Origin: Triglochin maritima
Lineage: Eukaryota; Streptophyta; Magnoliopsida; Alismatales; Juncaginaceae
Direction of reading: 5' to 3'
DNA length: 64,000 nt
Assembly: GCA_963682175.1 (NCBI GenBank)
Contig: OY821775.1
Location: forward strand, 30,688,053 to 30,752,052
Below, piece after piece: positions 1-9,662 of this stretch. Made by a program: the position numbers and the translations under genes. The notes below the pieces were generated by a model. It had not been told where the DNA came from. It saw nothing but the letters and a program-made list of their open reading frames with translations, and searched no databases. Within the stretch, counting starts at the first letter, position 1, and each line of letters begins with the position of its first letter.

Positions 1-635
1 TAATAATTAGTGTAATGTTTAGTGAGTAGTTCCATCCCCTTTGGGGGGTGGAGTAGATGTACATACATGCAAATGAGAGTGGGATGAATGCTTTAATTTC
101 AATGTGTTGATTAAACATGAATGTATGCTTGCTTGTTTAGGATAGAATTTATAACTTGATGAGTTTTGCCAAAATGATTAGACACCTCTCATGCTTGTTT
201 AGGTTCTGAAATAAACAACTTGCATATGTAAATGTTAATCAACCAAGTTGGTGAATAGATTGATAGGTTTTGCCATAACATTTAGACACTTCCTATGCTT
301 GATAAACACCACCTTCATGTGCTTAAAGAATGTATTCTACACCCACCTCTTTGCTTGTGTGCACTCACTCCACCCCTTAGGGGTTTTCCATTCCTGAAAT
401 TCCAGCATTCTTCCTTTGTTCTTAGCTTAATTCTTATTTCATCGCTTGTTTGCTTCTTTCACATTTCGTACTTGTTAGCGTAGTATAGAGTAGAGTAGCA
501 TAAACATCTTTCTCCCCCTATTTTTGCCACTTGATTTCGTACAAGCAAGAGACTACTCACCTCCCTGAGGACGACCCGTACTTGCCACCGCTTCATCGCG
601 GCCGTGCACTTGCGGTTTAAATAAAACATTAAACA
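1..635 (+). repeat. 5' LTR (right part) of gypsy element A
   Basis: Seen: 1-635 is a direct repeat of 7,258-7,893 with about three substitutions by eye. It ends in CA at 635, followed by a primer binding site. The rest of this LTR lies left of the window; its partner is 1,412 bp. The last ~60 bases hold a U5 block (about 577-617) also found in the LTRs of elements B, D, E and H. The near identity of the two LTRs indicates a recent insertion. Confidence 0.93.
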
Positions 636-641
636 AGTTTT

Positions 642-659
642 TGGCGTCGTTGCCGGGGA
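642..659 (+). promoter_or_regulatory. Primer binding site, tRNA-Asp type
   Basis: TGGCGTCGTTGCCGGGGA lies six bases after the LTR end. It matches the complement of a plant tRNA-Asp 3' end except at one position. tRNA-Asp priming is known for Athila-type Ty3-gypsy elements, which agrees with the gag and protease type here. Confidence 0.88.
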
Positions 660-1901
660 GGTGCCTGTCCAGACTCTTGTTTTGACGATTCGAGTGGATT
701 TAATTTTTGTTTTGTAGTTTTGCTTTGTTTCAGGAGACTTGGAGTCGTCAGGAGGAGCACCTGGAGAAGTTTTGAAGCACGCTGGCCATTGTAGACCGCC
801 AATCAGCGGCTTGAGACCGCCAATTGGCGGTCTGGTAAGCTCAGCTCGCTCTCTTATTTCTTTGGTCATTTACTTTATCTGATATAGTGGTCTGGGACTC
901 AAGTTTGCATGTTCTGACTCTTAGATTGTTCCCAGATCAATAATCAAACCTCCTTTAAGCAACATAGACCCTAAAACTCAAAGCAAAAGATTAGGCATTC
1001 TTATTGTTTAGGTCATGCATCATGTATGTGACTTAGGCATTTAGATTGTCTTTTATCTTAGCTTTATTTTCTGTTGCTGAGAGCTGGCGTGATCTTAGCT
1101 TTATTTTCTGTTGCTGAGAGCTGGCGTGAGGTACGCACCTTCTACTCTCATTCATGCATTTCGTATGAACATGCATTAGTTAGTAGGAAGTGCATTGAAA
1201 CAAGTGTGAGTTGTGCGTTTTGTTTGGAGAGTTGATTGCTAGATTAGGACTCCAAAACGCTACTAAGGAGGGGTTGTCCCATAAAAGATAAGGTGGGGGA
1301 TTTCATCACCCTTTCCTTCGCCCCAAAAACCACACTAATCAAGAGCCTAATTTTAAAATCAAGTAGACATTGGCCCTAAGGATCTTGGACGCATTAGGAG
1401 AGTGATCCGGTCCCGACCGTCATGACCTGATCGGCGTTGCCCACTTTGTCGATAGTAGGAGAGACGAGATCCCCGGATCTTGGCTCACTTGCTGGGCTTT
1501 GTGGTCCTCGTTGTAGGGAGGTGAGGCGTGTTGAGGCCGTGTGACCTCGCAGTTAGGCGTCGTCTAGCTGTAAGGACCTATAGCGACCTTAGGATTGTTT
1601 GAGCCTTGTTTGCTTGTGTGCTTCTACCTGTACCCATCCGCCGTAGCTTAAGGACTTCTTCCCTTCTCTCCTGAGTCATTCTTTCTCTCCTGTTTTCCCC
1701 CGTCTTCTCTTCTACGTACATTCTTTATTTGAAAAAAAGAAAAAAAGAAAAAAAAAATTGTGGTTTGTGTGTGCACCTTTGTGCATGCTTTCGTGGACAC
1801 GAGACAAGAGTGGTCGTTTGACGAGGAGCGTTGTCAATCCGGCTTCGGTCATCGATTTCTCGATACCTTCCTCCTCTCGTGTCGCACGTAGTTCGGGTCC
1901 A
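660..1901 (+). other. 5' leader of element A
   Basis: No coding is seen in the first part. It holds a duplicated inverted repeat (793-833), a 37-bp tandem duplication (1,055-1,091 and 1,092-1,128), a splice-donor-like GAG/GTACGC just after it (about 1,129-1,134), and a long pyrimidine-rich stretch with an A-rich run (about 1,655-1,757) before gag. An open frame extends upstream of the chosen gag start to 1,758. Confidence 0.7.
793..833 (+). repeat. Paired GC-rich inverted repeats in the leader
   Basis: Two related inverted repeats lie in tandem. The second, AGACCGCCAATTGGCGGTCT at 814-833, is a perfect 20-bp palindrome. The same motif lies in the LTR upstream of the TATA box, in the leader of element B and in the LTRs of E (degenerate) and H. 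It begins 134 nt after the primer site. Confidence 0.85.
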
Positions 1902-3548
1902 ATGGCTGCTAATTTCCGTGAGGAGGAGCAGTTGCTGGACCCGCCTGTTCCACTTGTGCTTCCAGTTGTCGTTCCCATACCTCTTCGTGATCGATGCTAC
2001 CCGAGCCGTACTGCTCTACCCTCATGCATCGTATTACCAGAGGCTAATGGGAACCATTTTGAGGTTAAGCCTCAATTCATTTCCATGCTCCCTCGCTTCA
2101 CTGGGAAAGGTGACCCCTATATCTTTCTCAGGGAATTTGAGGAGGTCTGTGCTATGTTCAAGTTGCAACAACTTAGCACAGACTCCATCCATCTTAGGCT
2201 CGTTCCTTTTGCACTAAAGGATGACGCCAAGAAGTGGTTGTACAGCAACCAGGCAAATGCCTTTAGGACTTGGGATGAGTTTCAATCTGCCTTCCTTAAG
2301 AAGTACTTCCCAAATCATCGGACTCAAAAATTGAGGAACGAAATCAATTCGTTCTATCAACTTGAGACCGAGACATTTCATGCATATCTAGAGAGGTTCA
2401 AGGAGCTACTATCCTCATGCCCTCACCATGGCATTGAGTTGTGGCGCCTTTGTCAGATTGTGTACGAGGGTCTTCACATCCCGTCAAGAACGCTCCTTGA
2501 GTCCATGTGTCAAGGAGAGTTCTTGGCAAAGGATGAAAGGGAGGCATGGGCCATCCTAGAAGATCTCGCTGAGAAAACCATGCAGTGGGAGAGTGTGAGG
2601 GAACCACCTGCATCATCTAGTATAGGAGCGAGGATCGCGAATGCAAACTCGACTAGATCGGGTGCCGCATTTGCCACTGAGGCACGCATGGCGGCCTTAA
2701 TGCGCCGTATGGATTTGATTGAGCTCCAAAACCAACAAAGTGCACCTCACATGTCCACATCTGGTCCAGTTCCTTGTCATTCATGTGGTAGGATAGGTCA
2801 TGTAGAAAGCGAGTGTGAGTCCATTCCTCCTGAGGTGGAGCGTGTCAACGCCGTCTATGATAGAGCCAGGAATGACCCATACTCATCATCTTATAATCCT
2901 GGATGGAGGAACCACCCCAATTTTTCATGGAACCAAACTAATGCCCCGGGTGGTCCTTCAAACTCCTCTAGACCACCTTACCAATCACACCAACCTCCCA
3001 TGCATGCACATTCCTATCAGCCATCGCAAGCACAAACCACCAATCAATTGGGTTTTCTAAATTCCAATAATATGGAAACCCGATTCAATTCGCTTGAGAC
3101 CTTGACTCGTGGACTTGAAAACTCAATGAAAAATTTTATGTCTACCACAAGTCAAGTTCTCACTTCAAATCAGCAGACCATGAAATCTCTAGAGCTTCAG
3201 ATGGGCCAATTGGCTCAGTCTGTACATGAAAGAGAGAGAGGGTCTTTTCCTAGCCAGCCTGAGGCTAACCCCCGTGTGTACCAGCAACAACACATGCAAA
3301 ATGAGAATGTGGACCCTCGGGGGAGGCAAGTGAACCCTGTGGAGGAACCTGTTCACCATGTCAATTCCATTGTGACCTTAAGGAATGGAAAACAGGTTGA
3401 CAATCACATTTCCTTGCCACACCCACCACCATCTATGCAGCCCCCCAGTGGGAATGGTGGTGAAGAAGAAGCTGAGGGTGAGGGTAATAAACCAAAGCTT
3501 TCTTCTCAGGCACAGCAGAAAACCTACCTGCCAAAAGCTCCCTATTGA
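1902..3548 (+). CDS. gag: Gag polyprotein of element A (Athila/Tat-type)
   Basis: Structural protein that would package element RNA in virus-like particles. Taking the Met at 1,902 gives 548 residues; the frame is open from 1,758, but the extra 48 residues do not look conserved with other gags here. The retrotransposon gag core lies at about residues 70-205, with blocks FLREFEEV and ALKDDAKKWL. A zinc knuckle CHSCGRIGHVESEC (residues 292-305, CX2CX4HX4C) is intact, followed by NPGWRNHPNFSW. The C-terminal third is Gln/Pro/Asn-rich. It ends at a TGA (3,546-3,548) just where elements of this type normally read on into protease, so the stop is either a lesion or a gag/protease boundary. The knuckle and core appear intact. 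Confidence 0.88.
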   Translation: MAANFREEEQLLDPPVPLVLPVVVPIPLRDRCYPSRTALPSCIVLPEANGNHFEVKPQFISMLPRFTGKGDPYIFLREFEEVCAMFKLQQLSTDSIHLRLVPFALKDDAKKWLYSNQANAFRTWDEFQSAFLKKYFPNHRTQKLRNEINSFYQLETETFHAYLERFKELLSSCPHHGIELWRLCQIVYEGLHIPSRTLLESMCQGEFLAKDEREAWAILEDLAEKTMQWESVREPPASSSIGARIANANSTRSGAAFATEARMAALMRRMDLIELQNQQSAPHMSTSGPVPCHSCGRIGHVESECESIPPEVERVNAVYDRARNDPYSSSYNPGWRNHPNFSWNQTNAPGGPSNSSRPPYQSHQPPMHAHSYQPSQAQTTNQLGFLNSNNMETRFNSLETLTRGLENSMKNFMSTTSQVLTSNQQTMKSLELQMGQLAQSVHERERGSFPSQPEANPRVYQQQHMQNENVDPRGRQVNPVEEPVHHVNSIVTLRNGKQVDNHISLPHPPPSMQPPSGNGGEEEAEGEGNKPKLSSQAQQKTYLPKAPY

Positions 3549-4361
3549 AGTAGGTTAAACAAAAAGCAGAGTGACAACATGGACAAGATATTAGAGGTGT
3601 TTAAGCAAGTGAAGGTTAACACCCCCTTGTTGGATGTCATCCAACAAATACCTCAATATGCCAAAGTGTTGAAGGATCTCTGCACAACCAAGAGGAAGAC
3701 CAATGTTCCTAAGAAAGCATTCTTGGCTGCAAATATCAGCTAACTTTTGTCCAATCCTACCTACACAAAATACAAGGACCCGGGGTGTCCTACTATTCAG
3801 TGTACGATAGGGGACACTAGATTGAGCAATGTTTTGCTTGATTTAGGATCAGCGGTCAACCTCCTCCCATTCTCTGTTTATCAACAGTTGAACTTGGGAG
3901 AATTGAAACCAACTAAGATCACCCTCCAACTGGCAGATAGATCCATTCGTATTCCCATGGGGATTATCGAGGACGTGCTTATCAAAGTTAGAGATTTTAT
4001 ATTTCCAGTCGATTTTGTTGTCCTCGATACCAATCCTGTTGCGAACACCCACTCTCAAATACCTTTGATTTTGGGTAGACCATTTCTGGCAACCTCCAAT
4101 GCCTTGATTAATTGTAGAAATGGTCTCATGAAGCTCTCATTCGGTAACATGAGTGCCGAGTTTCATGTGTTCAACTCTGGTACACAACAGGAACCCATGG
4201 ATGAACCTTTAAATCTAAATCTCATCCGCCAATTGGAGAAAGCACCACAAAATCAACGAACACCCCTAACCCCAATGCAACCCATTGAGAATGTTCGTGG
4301 GCCAGCGAAAACTCATTGCCTGTCTTCGCAATGCAACAGAGTGAGCTGGCCTCGAACATGA
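3549..4361 (+). pseudogene. Aspartic protease region of element A
   Basis: The gag frame continues after the TGA with KILEVFKQVK-type spacer sequence and meets a second in-frame stop (TAA 3,741-3,743). It is then open to 4,361. The retropepsin core is clear: the active-site triad is DLG (3,840-3,848, in LLDLGSAVNLLP), followed by a VLDT segment and ILGRPFL near the C-terminus of the domain. DLG in place of DTG/DSG is usual in plant Athila/Tat proteases. No reverse transcriptase follows. Two stops mean protease could only be made by readthrough, by internal initiation at 3,747, or not at all. Confidence 0.82.
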
Positions 4362-4873
4362 ATGTCCAAAGGGAGTGTTCGTTGCATGATTCAGTTGAGA
4401 GTACTAGTGAGAGTGAGACACCTCATCATATGTCTATACCAGAAGGTGTCTCTACCTCATGTCCCATGGCCATTGAGCCATTTGAGCTTCATATTGACTC
4501 CAACAAGGACCCACCTATGACCGAGCTTATGCTTGATGATGTAAATGATGGTGGGAGGTCCTTGTTGGATGACTTGGGGAGAAGCCCCATTCTTAGTGAT
4601 GCAGGTCTGCTGCATCCATCGAATGAGCTTGAGGAACTCATTCCGATGCACCCGCCTATTGATTGGAGGGTTTTCTTCGATGACCAATTAAACCCTAGTG
4701 AGGCAACACAACTTCATTCTTTGTTGCCCACACCCAACCAATATCATGAGGGGTTCGAGCCTTTCAGCTTTGACCTTTCACCCCGCATGACAGCTCAGAG
4801 TACCAGTGGAGTTTGCCCATCTCGGCAAGTCTCTGGTCCTCAAAACATGATGTTGTCATTTGATGTTCCTTGA
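4316..4873 (+). CDS. Accessory ORF downstream of protease (unknown function)
   Basis: A 185-residue open frame in a different frame from protease and overlapping its end by 46 bases. I do not recognise the family. Two blocks recur in elements E and H: CPMAIEPFELH, and NELEELIPMHPPIDWRVFFDD. A third copy lies inside a Mutator-like element (46,598-46,897). It is acidic and lacks an obvious signal peptide, membrane segment or zinc motif. It sits where reverse transcriptase would be expected. It may be a C-terminal extension of gag-protease joined by frameshift rather than a separate protein. The ATG start is a guess. Confidence 0.6.
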   Translation: MPVFAMQQSELASNMNVQRECSLHDSVESTSESETPHHMSIPEGVSTSCPMAIEPFELHIDSNKDPPMTELMLDDVNDGGRSLLDDLGRSPILSDAGLLHPSNELEELIPMHPPIDWRVFFDDQLNPSEATQLHSLLPTPNQYHEGFEPFSFDLSPRMTAQSTSGVCPSRQVSGPQNMMLSFDVP

Positions 4874-5199
4874 CCAAATGATTATGAGAATATCGTGGTT
4901 GATGTGTATATCTTGTAAAAAAAACCAAAAAAAACAAAAAAAATACAAAAAAAGAAAAAAGAAAAAAAGTGTGTAATAAAAGACTCCTTCAGTGAGCATC
5001 GATTGTTGTGGGCCCCAACCCTTGCGTACTTGGGCCCAATCTCTTCACGTATTTATCTCCCTTCTTCAGCTTCTCACAGGTTTTGAAGGAATTTGGGTTT
5101 GTGTTCATCAACATGACCCTGAACGTCCGTTTGTACTTCATGTTGGTGAGATCTTTCCTTTTTCATGCATATCTACATGTAGTATCTTGTTCACATTCA
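4874..5199 (+). other. Non-coding spacer with A-rich run
   Basis: An A-rich stretch (about 4,915-4,970) is followed by sequence homologous to element E (reverse strand, about 33,560-33,790) and to two copies in the Mutator-like element. The short frames here differ between copies and do not look coding. Confidence 0.55.
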
Positions 5200-5233
5200 T
5201 TGAGGACAATGCATGAAGTAGGTGTGGGGGGGT
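5200..5233 (+). promoter_or_regulatory. Internal polypurine-tract-like site
   Basis: TGAGGACAATGCATGAAGTA is followed by GGTGT and a run of seven G (5,226-5,232). The same block occurs in D (reverse strand 19,888-19,922), E (reverse strand 33,519-33,558) and twice in the Mutator-like element. It resembles the terminal polypurine tract of the same elements (AGGTGTGGGGGTATT). Confidence 0.6.
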
Positions 5234-6460
5234 GTTTTACGAGTGTACATAGTCGAGCTTTTTCTTTTGATTTTTTGTTTTCTTTTGTGTGCATTGTTAG
5301 GGTCATGTTAGTGTGCCGCATTTAACATTGATATATCTGCTTGCCATGATCCTTGGGTGACTTGTCTTCTTTTGCTTGCCGAGTGCTTTAAAATTTTCAC
5401 ATTTCTTTCAAAATCTTCATGTGTTTGCGAAAGAAAATGTTTTTGTAGGTTTTGCGTGTGTTCAGCATGTGCAAAACTGTTGAGAGGCAAAGTAAAAAGA
5501 AAGCTCCCAAAATTGTCTTGAACTTGATGCATTAGGATTTCTAGTTTACTGGCTTTAGTTCTTGTCGAGTCATTAGGATGCACCCTGGTTTTCCCTCAGG
5601 GGGCGTGTAATCATAGGATTTCAGTACTCAAACATTTAAAGAAGTCCACCCTGAACCTAGTGAGTCAAATAATTCGTGTCTGTTAGTATAAGGAAGTTTG
5701 TCATAGGCAAGGGCCCTTAATCTCTTTTTGTGAAACTTAAGTGTAGGGGTTTTCGTTCCCATGTAGATAAATAAGTGGTGTTCTCTCTTCTCGCACGGCT
5801 CCTATCACTCGGGAAAGTAGGTCTGATGGGACTTTGTGCCTGGTGCTTTCGAGTCATCTGACTTGGGATGCACCGACCGAACTCCCGTTACACGGGTGGT
5901 AGGGATCGCCCTATGTGGAGATTTGGGGGAAGGTGTACGTGATAGTGTAAGTCCTCATAGGCAATGATGCACGAAACCTGACCCTGGGAGAATCAAACAC
6001 CAACCAATAAAATGCTACAATGAAAAAAAAAATGAAAAAAGAAGAGAAAAAAAAAGTCAAATAAGAACCAAAATGGACTTTACACATTGTATCACATTCA
6101 GAAGTTAAGGGTGCCCATGTCTTTCACTCAAGTCCTTAACTAACTTTCACAAATAACTCATTAGGCTAGGTGTGTGGACCGATTACATTTATAGAGTCGA
6201 CCCGTAGTATTATCGCGTCCCATGATCGACAAAATGAGTCCAACGAGTCGTGTAGCTAGATTGATTAATGCATCTTGTTCGGATTTTGTGGGTATATCCG
6301 CTGAAAACCCTCAGGAGACAACACTCCTCCTCCTTGGCGACAAGGAGATTTAACGGCTTGTTGCACGTGCTAAGTGCAACCTTGATTCCTACGAAAGTGA
6401 GTTAGGATTTCTTGTTTTTTCGTATGCTTTTCTCTTTCTTTGTTTTGCTCAGGACTAGCA
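5234..6460 (+). other. 3' non-coding region of element A
   Basis: About 1.2 kb between the internal and terminal polypurine tracts, with no convincing open frame. Homologous sequence is present at the same place in D and E on the reverse strand. No RT, RNase H or integrase motif was seen in any frame. Confidence 0.7.
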
Positions 6461-6481
6461 AAAGTTACGTGTGGGGGTATT
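6461..6481 (+). promoter_or_regulatory. Terminal polypurine tract of element A
   Basis: AAAGTTACGTGTGGGGGTAT directly precedes the 3' LTR start. The sequence GGACTAGCAAAAGTTA...GTGGGGGTATT is shared with D and E. Confidence 0.78.
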
Positions 6482-7893
6482 TGATTGACATCATTTCATG
6501 CTTATATTTGTATCTTATATCCATTATCTTTCACCTAAACAATGCTATGTCACGAGTTTTATGTTTAGTTTTCAGGAATAAATAGGTTTGAAGAGATGAA
6601 GGACAAAAGGACCCAAAAGCTGGGAAAAAGGACTGAATTGTGAGATCTGGGGACCAAGATGCAAGGAAGAAGGACCTAATTGCAAGACAGAAGGACCTAA
6701 GAGCAAAACAAAATACTCCTCACCATTATGGGGAGTATTTTGGCAATTCTATTCGGGTCGGAGCTCCAACATGCAAACTAGATGCATCCAATACCAACAA
6801 AGCCTTCCAGAAAAGCCCACAAGAAATTCCAGAGCGATCCGGACACTGTAGACCGCTAATTGGTGGTCCAAGACCGCTAATTGGCGGTCACTTTTGGCCC
6901 AAATGCGCTCAAATTTCTCCAGCACATGTATTAGAGGATGTTTAGGCTATGTGTGGTATCTGTTTAGTCCCACATCGGGGGATTGTCCCGGATTAGCTTT
7001 TTCCATGCCTATAAATAGAACTCTTCACCTCCTTTTGTAATCACTCCATATTTTAAGTGGCTATTCTTCCTACTAGAAGTGAGGCCTTGAAGCACACACT
7101 AAAGTAGGAGGATGTTACTTTTAATGTGAGTCATTTTATCAATAAAGTTTTGTGTTTCTTTCATTATTTGTTTTATGCTTCTTTTATTGTTTATGCATGT
7201 TTTAGTTTAATCGTCTTTTAATTCTAGCTTAGTTTTAATATGCTTTCTTCCCATATTTTAATAATTAGTGTAATGTTTTGTGAGTAGTTCCATCCCCTTT
7301 GGGGGGTGGAGTAGATGTACATACATGCAAATGAGAGTGGGATGAATGCTTTAATTTCAATGTGTTGATTAAACATGAATGTATGCTTGCTTGTTTAGGA
7401 TAGAATTTATAACTTGATGAGTTTTGCCAAAATGATTAGACACCTCTCATGCTTGTTTAGGTTCTGAAATAAACAACTTGCATATGTAAATGTTAATCAA
7501 CCAAGTTGGTGAATAGATTGATAGGTTTTGCCATAACATTTAGACACTTCCTATGCTTGATAAACACCACCTTCATGTGCTTAAAGAATGTATTCTACAC
7601 CCACCTCTTTGCTTGTGTGCACTCACTCCACCCCTTAGGGGTTTTCCATTCCTGAAATTCCAGCATTCTTCCTTTGTTCTTAGCTTAGTTCTTATTTCAT
7701 CGCTTGTTTGCTTCTTTCACATTTCGTACTTGTTAGCGTAGTATAGAGTAGAGTAGCATAAACATCTTTCTCCCCCTATTTTTGTCACTTGATTTCGTAC
7801 AAGCAAGAGACTACTCACCTCCCTGAGGACGACCCGTACTTGCCACCGCTTCATCGCGGCCGTGCACTTGCGGTTTAAATAAAACATTAAACA
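6482..7893 (+). repeat. 3' LTR of element A
   Basis: A 1,412-bp LTR with TG...CA ends. A TATAAATAG box lies at 7,010-7,018. Duplicated GC-rich inverted repeats lie at about 6,848-6,890, 120-160 bp upstream of it. The last 636 bp match 1-635. The element interrupts gag of element B at 7,893/7,894, so the flank ggaga (7,894-7,898) should reappear left of the window as the target duplication. Confidence 0.93.
7010..7018 (+). promoter_or_regulatory. TATA box of element A LTR
   Basis: TATAAATAG in an LTR; elements D (reverse strand 24,408-24,416) and F carry the same box, and H a degenerate one near 61,957. It marks the U3/R region. Confidence 0.7.
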
Positions 7894-9662
7894 GGAGACA
7901 AGGGGACCTCAGGGTTCGGCCCCATTGTCGAAGGAAATGTAGAAGGAACCTCAGGATCAGGCTCCTTCCTGGAAGTATTGGTGGAGGGATCCTCAGAGAT
8001 GCAGGTATCACCGCAGGCCTGGTGACATCAAGAGATGGTGATGACAAGGAAGGCACCCCAATGTGGTTATCCACCTCCTTACCAGACCTCAAAGTACGAA
8101 TCACATTAATATAATGGGTCGGTTCAGAGGTAGCATGAGGTACAGGTGGCATTCCTTGAGAATGGGTACCCCGAGGATTCACCTCATGTTGACTCGGGAA
8201 CTGACCCTTCTCGCGTTCATGGAATTGATGAGCCAACTGACTAACTTGCATATCCAAAGCCTTGACTGTACTTTGCAACGCTTGAAGGGTCGGATCACAT
8301 GGGTCCTTGGGGTCAACCTGCTCAGGTGGTGGAGTCTGGTTAGAATAACCCGATGATGAGGCATGAGGAGGTTGGTAATTATGGTTCTGAGACCTTTGAT
8401 GTGGAGGTTGGTAGGTCGCCGATGGGCGTGGAGGTTGATAAGGTGGAGGTTGAGGTTGAGCGTGCGAGCTCTGGCCGTGAACCCCACTAGGCCTCCAAGA
8501 GAAGTTAGGATGGTTACGCCATCCCGGGTTGTAGGAGTGACTGTACGGGTCGTTACGGGGCCTCTGTTGATACATCGCATTTGCATCCCTCAGAGCGTAA
8601 GCGCATTCGAAGTCATCATGGCCCGTAAGCCCACACCTACTACACTCAGGAGTAGCGACCTGAGCTACAGGAGCTCGATCCAACTCTAAACTCTCAATCC
8701 TACGCATGAGAGCAGGCAATTTCACCTCAGACGCGATAGTTGAATCGACATGATATGATCCTGGACGACCAGAAGACCTGGCGGTTGGTGGCTCTCTCAT
8801 GGTGTCCCACTCAAATGTACGTTCAGCCATGGACTCAAAAGTGTCCCATGCGTCCTCGATGGGTTTCATTTGGAAGTCACTGTGACACATCGACTCCAAC
8901 AATGTGCGGGTGTTGTAGTTGATGCCCTCATAAACAATTTGGTACAGCTGCCATAGCTCAAATCCATGATGAGGGAACTGCTGGAGAAGGTCCTTGAATC
9001 TCTAAAAGAAAGCATGAAAAGATTCAGTCTCAGTCTCATACATTTGATGTATCTGGTGCCGTATCTGTTGAGTTTTCCTTTGAGGAAAAAAATCTCTTCA
9101 GATATACGGTCACAAAGTCATACCAAGACCGAATGGAACTCGCTGGGAGGTTGTACATCCATTTCTTCGCGTTATCCTTCAACGCGAAAGAAGTCATCCT
9201 CAACCGGACTGAATCCTCGTCAAGCTGTTGAAGCTTGAAAATGGAGCATACTTCCTCGAATTCGCGTATAAAAATATACGGATCCTCCTTACTAGCAGTA
9301 AAGGTTGGAAGCATGCTAACATATTGAGGTTTCAGCTCATAGTTGTTCCTGCAAGCAGGGGGAAGAACTATGCAAGAAGGTTGCGCGGCCCGAACAGGAT
9401 GGGTCCGCTCCCACAAAGTCATTGGTCTATCCTGTCGAGCTAAAGGTGGTGGTGCACCAAGAACTCGATCCTGACCGAATCTCCTTTCCTCTTGAGTCAG
9501 AGGAGGAGGAGGAGGTCTACGTGGTGGTGGGATCGGACCGAGGTAATCCATGTATGGAACCTGATCTCCCTCGCCACCACGAGACGACTCGGCCTCTTGC
9601 TCCAAAGGAGCACGAGGCGGAGATGGTCGATACCCAAGACCGTCCGTCTCAGAAATATCCAC
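7894..9662 (-). pseudogene. gag: Gag remnant of gypsy element B
   Basis: Athila/Tat-type gag on the minus strand. The N-terminal part starts at 9,662 with a Pro-rich leader and the FIREFEEV and ALKDNAKKWM blocks. The middle and C-terminal parts carry an intact zinc knuckle (CSRCGLTGHDDFEC) and the NPGWRNHPNFSW block (frame 8,902 downwards). The two parts are out of frame: a shift lies near an A7 run (9,086-9,092) and an in-frame TAG lies at 9,002-9,004. A further shift is likely near 8,000. The gene is cut at 7,894 by insertion of element A; protease and everything after it would lie left of the window. Confidence 0.85.

Noticed and set aside
295..483. 62-codon frame repeated at 7,553-7,741
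   Set aside because: Identical because it lies in the two LTR copies; no match to any domain and not conserved in related LTRs.
8063..8689. Open frames on the plus strand across 8,063-8,689
   Set aside because: Antisense to the gag of element B, where the zinc knuckle and gag blocks show the minus strand is coding.
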